DNA of 61,029 nt from CADEFX01 sp050260355 (GCA_050260355.1 JBLNBZ010000014.1:1-61029); one strand, 5' to 3'. Positions 25,783 through 36,617 are shown, numbered from the stretch's first letter. Notes: generated from the sequence alone by a model not told the origin. Numbers and translations are program-made.

Positions 25783-26538
25783 ATGCGTGACTACCTGGCA
25801 TGGCGGATGGCGTTCGGCGTGACGACGCCGTCGACCAATACGGTGGTGCAGCCCGAGTACGACGACATGCGGCCGGCCGGCGTCACCAATCACCTGGGCC
25901 GCATGATGATCCCCGACATGCCGGTGCGCTCGGACGACGACTTCAGCCGGATGGTCGGCCTGATCGACAAGGCGCTGGAGCCTGCGGTGGAGCAGGTGGT
26001 GAGCGCCAAGCCGAACGCGTTCATTCTCGGCATCTCCGCCCTGGCGGTCTGGGGCGGGAACGCGGAATGGGGAGAGGATCTGAAGCGGCGCATCCGCAAG
26101 GTGGCCGGCTGGGAGATCCCGGTGGCGATCGCCACGGACGCCGTGTTCGAGGCGCTGAAGCTGCACGGGGTCAAGCGCCGCATCGCGATCATGGAGCCGT
26201 ACTTCCCGGCCATCGAGCCGAAGATGGTCGGCGTGTTCAGCGCCAAGGGCTTCGAGGTGGTCCGCTACAACCATATGCGCGGGGCGAACCCGACCAGCTA
26301 CTCGGTGCTGACCGCGCAGGACATGATCCGCGCCATCAAGTCGATCGACGGGCCCGATATCGAGGCGATCGTGCAGTTCGGCGCCAACCTGCCGATGGCG
26401 CGCATCGCGGACGAGGCCGAGCGCTGGCTCGACAAGCCGGTGATCTCGATCAACGTCGCCACCTACTGGCACGCGCTGCGCATGAACGGCATCAACGACA
26501 AGCTCTACGGCTTCACGCAGTTGCTCTCGAAGTTCTGA
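25783..26538 (+). CDS. Asp/Glu racemase superfamily protein (maleate isomerase / arylmalonate decarboxylase-like), cysteine-less
   Basis: This 251-residue protein has the N-terminal pattern of the maleate cis-trans isomerase and arylmalonate decarboxylase family (FGVTTPSTNTVVQPEYDDM, then GVTNHLGR). Family enzymes use one or two catalytic Cys. Here the whole protein contains no Cys: the first position falls in GISALAVW (Ser85/Ala86) and the second in VQFGANLP (Gly200). The chemistry must differ, or the protein binds without turnover. It lies next to dehydratase, CoA-transferase and lyase genes. Confidence 0.75.
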   Translation: MRDYLAWRMAFGVTTPSTNTVVQPEYDDMRPAGVTNHLGRMMIPDMPVRSDDDFSRMVGLIDKALEPAVEQVVSAKPNAFILGISALAVWGGNAEWGEDLKRRIRKVAGWEIPVAIATDAVFEALKLHGVKRRIAIMEPYFPAIEPKMVGVFSAKGFEVVRYNHMRGANPTSYSVLTAQDMIRAIKSIDGPDIEAIVQFGANLPMARIADEAERWLDKPVISINVATYWHALRMNGINDKLYGFTQLLSKF

Positions 26539-26572
26539 GGCCCAAGCCTGGCGAGGCTTCTTTCGAGGCGCA

Positions 26573-27517
26573 TCAGCGGTCGAAATCCACCGCCGTGGTG
26601 TTGCCGCCGCAGACCAGCACGCCGACGCGCTCGCTTTTGGCCGGGCGATACGCCTTCGTGAGCAGTGCGGCGAGCGCCGCCGCTCCGCCTGGCTCGGCAG
26701 CCACGCGCAGGCGATCCCACAACAGGCGCTGGGCGCTGCGGATGGCGTCGTCGGCGACCAGCACCACGCTGTCCGCGTGGTCCTGCACAATGGCCAAGGC
26801 CAGTTTTCCGGCACGGCGCGCGCCGAGCGAGTCCGCGGCAATGCCCTGCACTCGAACGTCGACCGGAGCGCCGGCCGCCAGTGCCGCGTGCAGCGTGGGC
26901 GCGCTCTCGGGCTCCACGCCGACCACCTTGATCCTGCCCTGATACCAGGCGGCGATGCCGCCGATCAGACCGCCGCCGCCGACCGCAACGAGCAGCGTGT
27001 CGAGTCCCGGGGCCTGCACCTCGAGCTCCAGCCCCACGCTGCCCTGGCCGAGGAGTGTGGCGGGATGGTCGTAGGGGTGCACGGACAGCGCGCCGGACTG
27101 GGCAACATAGCGCTCGCAAAGCTCGGCAGCCTCGGCGTACTGCTGGCCCTCCACGACGAGGTCGGCGCCGTAGTCTCGAATGCGCGCGATCTTGGCCGGT
27201 GAGGAGATGGCCGGCACGAAGATGCGGGCCTTGTGCCCGAGCTTATGTGCGGCGAACGCGACGGCAGCGCCATGATTGCCGCCGGAGGCGGCGGCGACGC
27301 CGGCAGCCGGCACGTCCTGGAGCAGGAGGCTGGCGAACGCGCCGCGCGCCTTGAACGAGCCCGAGTGCTGCGTGAGCTCGAGCTTCAGGCTCAGCGTGCC
27401 GGCCTCGAGGCCGAGCTCGGCGGCATCGATCTCGATGACCGGCGAGCGGCGGATGTGCGGTCGGATGCGGCCGTAGGCGGCTGCGATCGTATCGCGATCG
27501 ATTGCTGAAATGCGCAT
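26573..27517 (-). CDS. PLP-dependent threonine/serine dehydratase-like enzyme
   Basis: This 314-residue fold-type II PLP enzyme would deaminate a hydroxyamino acid to a keto acid. The PLP Lys is in SGSFKARGA near residue 56, the phosphate-binding loop is GGGGLIGG, and the asparagine loop is SGGNHGAA. No ACT regulatory domain is present, so it is the catabolic type; EutB-like ectoine-pathway enzymes and serine racemases look similar. The internal ATG of MRISAIDRDT was chosen because the preceding 37 residues are atypical. It is convergent with the racemase-family gene. Confidence 0.85.
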   Translation of the reverse strand: MRISAIDRDTIAAAYGRIRPHIRRSPVIEIDAAELGLEAGTLSLKLELTQHSGSFKARGAFASLLLQDVPAAGVAAASGGNHGAAVAFAAHKLGHKARIFVPAISSPAKIARIRDYGADLVVEGQQYAEAAELCERYVAQSGALSVHPYDHPATLLGQGSVGLELEVQAPGLDTLLVAVGGGGLIGGIAAWYQGRIKVVGVEPESAPTLHAALAAGAPVDVRVQGIAADSLGARRAGKLALAIVQDHADSVVLVADDAIRSAQRLLWDRLRVAAEPGGAAALAALLTKAYRPAKSERVGVLVCGGNTTAVDFDR

Positions 27518-27695
27518 TCCAGGTGCGTAGCATCGATGCTGGCGGGGGTCAAAACGATGCCGCTCCGAATGGCTTCCGCATGCCTGACATGCCGCCGCCT
27601 GCGGTCTTGCGGCTTGCTCCCGGCGCAATCACGACGCAAAATTTGGTCGCAACAGGCTGGCGGCGGCAAATGGCCGGCACTGCAGGGAGCGAAAC

Positions 27696-28931
27696 ATGAC
27701 CAAGGCAAAGTCCGAGCCCGGGCGCACGGCACTCGCGGGCGTGAAGGTGCTCGACCTGACGCAGTTCGAGGCCGGCACATCGGCCACCGAGACGCTGGCG
27801 TGGCTCGGCGCCGACGTGATCAAGGTGGAGAATCCCAAGGGCGGGGAGCAGGGGCGCAACGCGTCCACCGACAGGCCGGGCGTCGACTCGCACTATTTCA
27901 TGCTGCTCAACGCCAACAAGCGCAGCGTGACGCTGGATCTGAAGACCGAGCGCGGCAAGGAGCTGCTGCGCCGGATGATCCCGAAGGCGGACATCTTCAT
28001 GGAGAACTTCGCGCCGGGCGTGATCGAGCGGCTCGGCTTCTCCTACGAGGAGGTGAGCAAGCTCAATCCGCGCATCATCTACGGGCAGGTGAAGGGCTTC
28101 GGCGAGGGCAGCCCCTACGAGAACTTCCTCTCCTTCGACATGATCGGGCAAGCGACCGGCGGTGTCATGAGCATCACCGGGGAGCCCGACGGCAAGCCGA
28201 TCAAGCCGGGCGTGACGCTCGGCGACACGGGCACCGGGCTGCACTGCGCGATCGGCATCCTGGCCGCGCTCTATCAGCGCCAGTTCACCGGCAAGGGCCA
28301 GCGCGTGCGCGTGGCCATGCAGGACGCGATGGTGAACTACTGCCGCATTGCGTATGCGGCCCAGGCGATGCAGGGCAAGGCCTGCGGGCGCATGGGCAAC
28401 CAGGTTGTGCTCGGCACCAATGCGCCGAGCGATACGTATCGGACCAAGGGCGGCGGGCCCAACGACTGGATCTACATCTACACGAGCCGCGCCAATCCCG
28501 CGCAGTGGGAGCGGCTGCTCAAGATCATCGGCCGCGAGGACGCGATCGGCGATCCGCGCTTCGCCTCGCCGCAGATGCGCATCAAGAACGTCGATGCGGT
28601 CGATGCGATGCTGGCGCCGTGGGTGATCCAGTACACCAAGAAGGAGGCCATGGAGCTGCTCGGCAAAGCCGGCGTTCCAGCGGGTGCCGTGTACGACACC
28701 ATGGAGCTGTCGAGCGATCCGTCCATGCGCGAGCGCGAGATCTTCGTCACGGTCAAGCATCCCAAGCGCGGCGATTTCCTGATGCCGGGATGGCCGGTGA
28801 AGATGTCGGAGTCCTACGTGAAGGTCGAGGCTTCGCCGCTGCTCGGGGCCGACAACGAGGATGTCTACGGCGACTGGCTGGGGTTGAGCAAAGGCGACCT
28901 CGATAAGCTCAAGCAGGACGGCGTGATCTGA
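27696..28931 (+). CDS. class III (CaiB/BaiF) CoA-transferase
   Basis: This 411-residue enzyme of the formyl-CoA:oxalate CoA-transferase family moves CoA between carboxylic acids. The catalytic Asp is expected in GDTGTGLHCAIGI near residue 173. The N-terminal LAGVKVLDLTQFEAG and the ENFAPGVIERLG segment are family hallmarks. GGAG lies 6 nt before the ATG. A ThDP-dependent lyase gene follows, recalling the frc-oxc pair of oxalate degradation, but a 2-hydroxyacyl-CoA substrate is equally possible. Confidence 0.9.
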   Translation: MTKAKSEPGRTALAGVKVLDLTQFEAGTSATETLAWLGADVIKVENPKGGEQGRNASTDRPGVDSHYFMLLNANKRSVTLDLKTERGKELLRRMIPKADIFMENFAPGVIERLGFSYEEVSKLNPRIIYGQVKGFGEGSPYENFLSFDMIGQATGGVMSITGEPDGKPIKPGVTLGDTGTGLHCAIGILAALYQRQFTGKGQRVRVAMQDAMVNYCRIAYAAQAMQGKACGRMGNQVVLGTNAPSDTYRTKGGGPNDWIYIYTSRANPAQWERLLKIIGREDAIGDPRFASPQMRIKNVDAVDAMLAPWVIQYTKKEAMELLGKAGVPAGAVYDTMELSSDPSMREREIFVTVKHPKRGDFLMPGWPVKMSESYVKVEASPLLGADNEDVYGDWLGLSKGDLDKLKQDGVI

Positions 28932-29012
28932 CGCGCCGGAGCGTTTTGCGTCCCGCGCTCGTTTCAGCGGGGGACGCGATCAGAATGACTTCTGGATCAG
29001 GAAGGGAACCTC

Positions 29013-30659
29013 ATGGCTATCGGGTCTGAAATCGTCGCGAAGGCGTTGAAGCACGAGGGCGCGGACGCGTTCTTCTACATCATGGGCGGTCCCATGCTGG
29101 CGGTGCAGAAGACCTGCCTCAATCTCGGTCTGCGCGGCATCGATGTGCGCCACGAGCAGGCCGCGGCCATGGCGGGGTTCGCCTACTCGCGGCTGCTCAA
29201 CAGGCCGTCGTTCTGCATGGCGGCATCCGGCCCCGCGACGACGAACCTCGTGACCGGTGTCGCCCACGCCTGGGCCGATTGCACGCCCGTGATCGCACTC
29301 GGCGGCGCCGCGCCCGTCTCGACCTGGCACCACGGCGCCTTCCAGGATTGCGACCAGCTAGCCATGTTCAAGCCGATCACCAAGTGGTCGGACCGCGTGC
29401 ACCACGCCAGGCGCATCCCAGAGCTCATCCATCTCGCGGTCACGCACGCCATGACCGGCAAGCCGGGGCCGGTCTATCTCGATCTGCCGGGCGACGTGCT
29501 CTACATGGAGGTCGACGAATCGAAGATCGAGTATCCCGCGCCGTTCGACTATTCCAAGCGCGCCCGTCCGGCGGCCAGCGCCAACGACGTCAAGGCGATC
29601 GTCGACCTCTTGTCCAAGGCGAAGCAGCCGGTGCTGATCACGGGCAGCGGCGTCCAGTGGTCCGAGGCCGACAGCGAGATGCTGGCTTTCGTCGAGGCGG
29701 CCGGCATTCCGTTCTACACGACGCCGCAGGGCCGCGGCGTGATCCCCGAGGATCACAAGTACTCGTATCTGGCCGCGCGTGCGGCAGCCTTCCGCGACGC
29801 GGATCTCATTCTGGTCGTCGGCACGCGCATGAACTATGTGATCGGCCAGGCGGCGCCGCCACGGTGGAATGCCGATGCCAAGATCGTGCGCATCGACATC
29901 GATCCGTTCGAGATTGCGTCGAGCCCGCGCAGGCTGGACATCGGCGTCGTGGCCGATGCGAAGGTCGCCTTCCGGCAGCTCGCCGACGCGCTCAAGGGCA
30001 AGGTGTCGCCCGCGTCGTTCGAGACGTGGCGCGAGCGTCTTCGCGCCCGCAACGTGCAGAAGACGGCGGAGGCCGAGCAGGCGCTGTCCAACTCGGCATC
30101 ACCGGTCCATCCGCTGCGGCTGTGCAAGGAGGTCCGCGACTTCATGGATCGCGACGCGATCCTGTGCGTGGACGGACAGGAGATCTTGAACTACGGCCGC
30201 CAGGCGATCCCGCAGTTCACGGCAAGGCACCGCATCAACTCGGGCGCGTTCGGCACCATGGGCGTCGGCATGCCGTTCGGCGTCGGCGCCAAGGTGGCCA
30301 AGCCCGAGAAGCAGGTGATCGTGCTGCACGGCGACGGCTCGTTCGGCATGAACGCCATGGAGTTCGACACCATGGTGCGCCACAAGCTGCCGATCCTCAC
30401 GATCATCAGCCAGAACGGCGGCTGGACCGGCGATCCGGACAAGAACAAGCCGGGGCGCGACCTCGGCTATCCGCGGTATGACAAGTTCGCCGAGTGCTTC
30501 GGCGGGCACGGCGAGTACGTGGAGAAGCCGGACGATATCCGCCCTGCGCTGGAGCGCGCGAAGAAGGCGGTCGCCGCCGGCAAGCCGGCGATCGTCTGCG
30601 TCGTGACCGATTGGAAGGCGCGCGCGACCACCACTGCGTTTACGCGGTATACGACGTAG
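29013..30659 (+). CDS. thiamine-diphosphate-dependent lyase/decarboxylase
   Basis: This 548-residue ThDP enzyme has the three-domain acetolactate-synthase layout. The activating Glu is in RHEQAAAMAG (Glu48). The ThDP/Mg motif begins GDGSFGMNAMEFD and ends at SQNGG. It resembles oxalyl-CoA decarboxylase, 2-hydroxyacyl-CoA lyase and benzoylformate-type enzymes. Located 81 nt after a class III CoA-transferase, it probably cleaves or decarboxylates the acyl-CoA that the transferase makes. GGAAGGGAA precedes the ATG. Confidence 0.85.
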   Translation: MAIGSEIVAKALKHEGADAFFYIMGGPMLAVQKTCLNLGLRGIDVRHEQAAAMAGFAYSRLLNRPSFCMAASGPATTNLVTGVAHAWADCTPVIALGGAAPVSTWHHGAFQDCDQLAMFKPITKWSDRVHHARRIPELIHLAVTHAMTGKPGPVYLDLPGDVLYMEVDESKIEYPAPFDYSKRARPAASANDVKAIVDLLSKAKQPVLITGSGVQWSEADSEMLAFVEAAGIPFYTTPQGRGVIPEDHKYSYLAARAAAFRDADLILVVGTRMNYVIGQAAPPRWNADAKIVRIDIDPFEIASSPRRLDIGVVADAKVAFRQLADALKGKVSPASFETWRERLRARNVQKTAEAEQALSNSASPVHPLRLCKEVRDFMDRDAILCVDGQEILNYGRQAIPQFTARHRINSGAFGTMGVGMPFGVGAKVAKPEKQVIVLHGDGSFGMNAMEFDTMVRHKLPILTIISQNGGWTGDPDKNKPGRDLGYPRYDKFAECFGGHGEYVEKPDDIRPALERAKKAVAAGKPAIVCVVTDWKARATTTAFTRYTT

Positions 30660-30672
30660 GAGGAGGGTCAAT

Positions 30673-30748
30673 CGCGAGGCCCAGCTTGTGGAGCGGCTCC
30701 TGGGTCCCTGCCTTCGCAGGGATGACGCAAGGCGAGGGGTTTGCGCGC
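30673..30748 (+). repeat. 76-bp direct repeat, copy 1
   Basis: This copy is about 72/76 identical to 31007-31082 in the same orientation. It contains the hairpin CCCTGC-CTTC-GCAGGG followed by ATGACGC. A short relative with the same hairpin and flank lies at 37379-37410. Confidence 0.75.
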
Positions 30749-30834
30749 AAGCACGACCGGGGGTGATTGCCGCGCGCTCTTGCGCACCGCACGCACTCCG
30801 CGAGCTCGAGGAACGACATTGCCCCTTTCTCTGA

Positions 30835-30980
30835 CGTCATCCCGGCCAAGTGAGCGCACCGCGCGAACGCGAGCCGGGATCCAGGCCCAGGTCGCTGCGT
30901 CTTCGACCGAATCTTACGCTGGATCCCGCATCGGCAATCGGCCCGTACGGGCCTCGCTGGTGCGGGATGACGTGTGGGAT
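30835..30980 (+). repeat. 150-bp mosaic repeat, copy 1
   Basis: This copy matches 37518-37667 in the same orientation over its whole length. It begins CGTCATCCCGGCC and ends GCGGGATGACG, and holds a CGGCCCGTACGGGCC palindrome. Both ends carry the GGGATGACG motif in opposite orientations, as in other intergenic palindromic elements. Confidence 0.7.
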
Positions 30981-31006
30981 GGGCATTGAGCCGCCCGTGC
31001 TTCAGC

Positions 31007-31082
31007 CGCGAGGCCCAGCTTGTAAAGCGGCTCCTGGGTCCCTGCCTTCGCAGGGATGACGCAAGGGAAGGGGTTTGCGCGC
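31007..31082 (+). repeat. 76-bp direct repeat, copy 2
   Basis: Second copy of the repeat at 30673-30748, differing at about four positions. It ends in GGGGTTTGCGCGC, like copy 1. Confidence 0.75.
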
Positions 31083-31292
31083 GACCGCCCGGCTCGACCC
31101 GAGCCCGGCTTACGACCACAAGGCGCCAGCGCAACAACTAAGTCGATGAGCTCGTTCAGGACTCGCCCGAGCGGAGCAGCGGCGCGTAGTGGGGTTGGAG
31201 CCGGAATCATAAAGCGCCCCGCCGTCAAACGTACGATCGAGATCGAGTCTGCAATCGGCTACCGGCTGCGGCCGTGAGCCCGGAGACGGCCA

Positions 31293-32582
31293 TTACAGCA
31301 GCGCGAATTTGAGCACGAACAGCGCGGCAAGCATGATGAGCGCTGCGTTGAGCTCCGTGGCGCGGCCTGCGAGCAGCTTGATGCCGGCATAGGCGATGAA
31401 GCCGAACGCCAGGCCGTGCGCGATCGAGAAGGTCAGCGGCATGGTGGCGATGGTGACGACGGCCGGCACGTACTCGGTCGCGTCGCTGAAGTCGATCTCC
31501 CGCACCGCCGACATCATCAGGCAGGCGACGTAGAACAGCGCAGGCGCGGTGGCGAAGGCGGGAATGGAGCCGGCAAGCGGCGCGAAGAACAGCGCCAGCA
31601 GGAACAGCGCGGCGACCGTCACAGCCACAAGACCGGTGCGGCCGCCGGCGTTCACGCCGGCGGCGCTCTCGATGTAGCTGGTGGTGGTCGAGGTGCCGAG
31701 GGCGGCGCCGGCCATGGCGGCGGTCGAGTCGACCGTCAGCGCGCGGTTGATGCGCGGCAGCTTGCCGTCGCGGCCGATCAGACCGGCCTTGTGCGCGACG
31801 GCGACGAGCGTACCGGTGTTGTCGAAGACGTCGACGAAGAAGAACGTGAAGACGATGGCGACGAGCCCGATCTCGAGCGCCTTGGCGATGTCCATCTTTA
31901 GGAAGACGGGCGCGATGGACGGCGGCAGCGAGACGACGCCGGCGAAGGCGTTGATCCCGAGCGCGATGCCGGCGAGCGCGGTCGCCAGGATGCCGATGAT
32001 GATGGCGCCTGGAACCCTGCGCACGTCGAGCGCGACCATCACCAGAAAGCCCAGAGCGGCAAGGACGACGGCGGGGCTCCGCAAGTTGCCGAGCGTGACG
32101 AGGGTCGCCGGGTGCGCCTCGATCAAGCCGGCATTCTTGAGGGCGATGATGGCAAGGAACAGCCCGATGCCCGCGGCGATCGCCATCTTCAGGCTCAAGG
32201 GGATGCTGTCGATGATCCACTCGCGCACCCGCGTCAGGCTAACGATCAGGAACAGGATACCGGACAGGAACACGGCGCCGAGGGCGGTCTCCCAGGCGTG
32301 GCCCATGCCCTTGACGACGCCGTAGGTGAAATAGGCGTTGAGGCCCATGCCGGGCGCGAGCGCGATCGGGTAGTTGGCATAGAGCCCCATGAAGGCCGAG
32401 CCGAATGCGGCCGCAAGGCACGTGGCGACGAACACGGCTCCCTTGTCCATGCCCGCATCGGCGAGGATCGTGGGGTTGACGAAGATGATGTAGGCCATGG
32501 TGAGGAAGGTCGTGAGCCCGGCCACGATCTCCGTGCGTACCGTCGTGCGGTTACGCTCCAGCTCGAAATAGCGCTCGAGCAT
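31293..32582 (-). CDS. NCS2-family purine permease (AzgA/GhxP-like)
   Basis: This 429-residue inner-membrane protein has about 12-14 transmembrane segments. Family hallmarks are the N-terminal ERNRTTVRTEIVAGLTTFLTM and NPTILADAGMD, PGMGLNAYFTYGVV, and the later GTSTTTSYIESAAGVNAGGRTG segment that forms the substrate site. Such AzgA-type proteins import adenine, guanine or hypoxanthine with protons. It is a single gene, divergent from the TRAP binding protein. Confidence 0.92.
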   Translation of the reverse strand: MLERYFELERNRTTVRTEIVAGLTTFLTMAYIIFVNPTILADAGMDKGAVFVATCLAAAFGSAFMGLYANYPIALAPGMGLNAYFTYGVVKGMGHAWETALGAVFLSGILFLIVSLTRVREWIIDSIPLSLKMAIAAGIGLFLAIIALKNAGLIEAHPATLVTLGNLRSPAVVLAALGFLVMVALDVRRVPGAIIIGILATALAGIALGINAFAGVVSLPPSIAPVFLKMDIAKALEIGLVAIVFTFFFVDVFDNTGTLVAVAHKAGLIGRDGKLPRINRALTVDSTAAMAGAALGTSTTTSYIESAAGVNAGGRTGLVAVTVAALFLLALFFAPLAGSIPAFATAPALFYVACLMMSAVREIDFSDATEYVPAVVTIATMPLTFSIAHGLAFGFIAYAGIKLLAGRATELNAALIMLAALFVLKFALL

Positions 32583-32748
32583 GTGCAGCCCCCAGCGAAT
32601 CGAGAAGCGAGCATAGCCGCCGCTCGATGCGGCGCAAACGCTGGGCGGTTTGCTGCTGGCCCATGGCGCACCGTGATGCTACGTTCGTCGTAGCGAGAAC
32701 GGCTAAGCTGCTCCGCCACAAAATGATTATCGATAGGGAGAGAACGCT

Positions 32749-33855
32749 ATGAAGTTGAGAAGCTGGCTAGCTGCCGGAGTGGCCGCTTGCCTGAGTGCGG
32801 CGCTGGCGGCCGGCCCGGCTACCGCCCAGACCCCGATCAAGCTGCGGTTCCAGGCGAGCTTTCCGTCCTCGAGCTTCATTTTCGAGAACGTGAAGTGGTG
32901 GACGGAGCGCGTGAAGGTCCTGTCCGGAGGCCGGCTCGAGATCGAGCTGCTGCCGGCAGGTGCGCTGGTGCCCGCCTTCGAGGTGCTCGATGCCGTGCAC
33001 AAGCAGGTCATCGACGGCGGCCACACCGCCGCTGCCTACTGGGTCGGCAAGCATCGCGCCGCCGCGCTGTTCGGGCCTGCGCCGGGCGGACCGTTCGGCA
33101 TGGATATGCTGGACTACATGGGCTGGATCTATGACGGCGGCGGGATGGAGCTCTACAAGCAGCTCTATCAGGTCGAGCTCAAGCGCAATGTCGTACCCAT
33201 TCCGCTCACCTCGGTCGCCAATCAGGTGCTCGGCTGGTTCAAGAATCCGGTCAAGAGCTGGGAAGATCTGAAGGGCCGCAAGTGCCGCCAGACCGGACTA
33301 ACCGCGGAGGTCTTTTCCAAGGCCGGAATGGCGCCCGTCAACATGCCGGGCGGCGAGATCGTTCCCGCGGGCGAGCGCGGCGTCATCGAGTGCGGCGAGT
33401 GGGTCGGCCCGGGCGAGGACATGAAGATCGGCTTCCAGACGGTGTGGAAGAACTACTACATGCCGTCGACGCACGAGCCGGCGACGGTGCTCGAGCTGCT
33501 GATCAATGGCGACACCTGGAACAAGCTCACGCCCGACCTGCAGGCGATCATCGTCTCCACGGCATGGGAAGCGACGTTCCGCTCGCAGACGCAGCTCAAC
33601 AAGCTCAATGCCGAGGCGTTGAAGGAGCTGCGGGACAAGCACGGGGTGAAGATCCAGCGCACGCCGGACGACATCCTCAAGAAGATCCTCGAAGCCTGGG
33701 ACCAGATCGCCAAGGACGAGGAAGCCAAGAACCCGTTCTTCAAGAAGGTCTACGACAGTCAGCGGGCCTACGCCGCCGAGATCGTGCCCGCTCGCCGGTT
33801 CGTGTACGCGCCCTATAATCTGGGGGCGGACCACTACTGGCCGGAGAGCAAGTAA
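32749..33855 (+). CDS. TRAP transporter substrate-binding protein (DctP family), orphan
   Basis: This 368-residue periplasmic protein has a signal peptide ending at ATAQ (near residue 26) and the DctP-family core (KLRFQASFPSSSFIFENVKWW, and a conserved Arg region near KGRKCRQTG). It captures organic or keto acids for a TRAP importer. No membrane subunits (DctQ/M) are encoded nearby, so it must serve a remote transporter. GGGAG lies 8 nt before the ATG. The TPP riboswitch of thiC follows. Confidence 0.88.
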   Translation: MKLRSWLAAGVAACLSAALAAGPATAQTPIKLRFQASFPSSSFIFENVKWWTERVKVLSGGRLEIELLPAGALVPAFEVLDAVHKQVIDGGHTAAAYWVGKHRAAALFGPAPGGPFGMDMLDYMGWIYDGGGMELYKQLYQVELKRNVVPIPLTSVANQVLGWFKNPVKSWEDLKGRKCRQTGLTAEVFSKAGMAPVNMPGGEIVPAGERGVIECGEWVGPGEDMKIGFQTVWKNYYMPSTHEPATVLELLINGDTWNKLTPDLQAIIVSTAWEATFRSQTQLNKLNAEALKELRDKHGVKIQRTPDDILKKILEAWDQIAKDEEAKNPFFKKVYDSQRAYAAEIVPARRFVYAPYNLGADHYWPESK

Positions 33856-33940
33856 GCCATGCCGTCGCCCTCCCTGCGCGTGCGGGGAGGGGACGGGTAT
33901 CCGGCTTGCATCCCGGCGCCGATGGGCGCAGACTGACGCT

Positions 33941-34035
33941 TTCCGAGGGGGGCCGGCAGGAGCCGGCTGAGACCATCCTCCGTTCCGGATGGCCACCCTT
34001 TGAACCTGATCCGGATCATGCCGGCGAAGGGACAG
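33941..34035 (+). ncRNA. TPP riboswitch (THI element)
   Basis: The conserved THI-box core is plain: GAGGGGGGCC, CTGAGACCATC at 33966-33976, and CCCTTTGAACCTGATCCGG followed by CATGCCGGCGAAGGGA at about 33996-34032. It senses thiamine pyrophosphate and should switch off the downstream membrane-protein gene and thiC when the cofactor is abundant. Confidence 0.95.
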
Positions 34036-34123
34036 GATCGAATCCGCCTCCTTCCCAGAACCCCGGCTGCGATCCGCACTGCGGCGAGTGCCCGGCCTCG
34101 ATGGTCCGGTGGAGGTTTGTAGG

Positions 34124-34516
34124 ATGCAGAGCTCGAGCTTCATTGCGCGCCTGATGGGCCCGCTCCTGCTCGCCAACGCGGCGGCCATCCTCATCAATCG
34201 TCGCGGATATCAGGAGATGATCGCGGGCGCGACCCGCAATCCCGGCATCATCTATCTGGCCGGCCTGCTGTCGCTGCTCGCCGGGCTGCTGATCTTGGAA
34301 TTCCACAACGTCTGGGTGGCGGGTTGGCCGGTGCTGATCACGGTTATCGGCTGGCTGGCGATCGCCGGCGGCGTTGCGCGGACCGTGTTCCCGGCCCGCA
34401 TGGCCGCGCTCGGCAAGCTGATGGTCAGCAGGGATTCACTCATGGTGGGCGGCGCGCTGCTGTCGATGCTGCTCGGCGGAACGCTGACCATCAACGGTTA
34501 CGGGCTTGCGCCATGA
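34124..34516 (+). CDS. small membrane protein between TPP riboswitch and thiC
   Basis: This 130-residue protein has four predicted membrane segments, around residues 10-24, 45-62, 70-88 and 108-126. A GGAGG site lies 8 nt before the ATG of MQSSSFIARL. It is the first gene after the TPP riboswitch and lies 130 nt before thiC on the same strand, so it should be thiamine-repressed. No known thiamine transporter family was recognised, and it is shorter than ThiT/YuaJ-type S components. A role in thiamine or precursor handling is inference from position only. Confidence 0.7.
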   Translation: MQSSSFIARLMGPLLLANAAAILINRRGYQEMIAGATRNPGIIYLAGLLSLLAGLLILEFHNVWVAGWPVLITVIGWLAIAGGVARTVFPARMAALGKLMVSRDSLMVGGALLSMLLGGTLTINGYGLAP

Positions 34517-34646
34517 CGACACGCTTTCACGGTCTGACGAGCCGCCGTCTCTGACCCATCCCGCAAGGGAAAGGGAAGACCCAACCGAGGCATCAACTCC
34601 CAACGCACCGCGATAACGAGCACAACGAGTCCAGAGGAAGGATGAG

Positions 34647-36617
<1,971 letters not shown>

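Larger units (their letters stand above)
30660..31292. other. 633-bp repeat-filled intergenic region
   Basis: No gene is supported. The region consists of two 76-bp direct repeats flanking one copy of a roughly 150-bp repeat that recurs at 37518-37667. Open frames here are Arg/Pro-rich and do not persist between repeat copies. Confidence 0.6.

Noticed and set aside
26573..27628. Longer N terminus for the PLP dehydratase
   Set aside because: The extra 37 residues are Cys/His/Arg-rich and unlike the family; the fold starts directly after the internal ATG.
33866..33893. GGGGAGGG hairpin after the TRAP gene as a standard terminator
   Set aside because: It has no T-run and matches the dispersed CTCCC/GGGGAG palindromes, so it was not called as a terminator.
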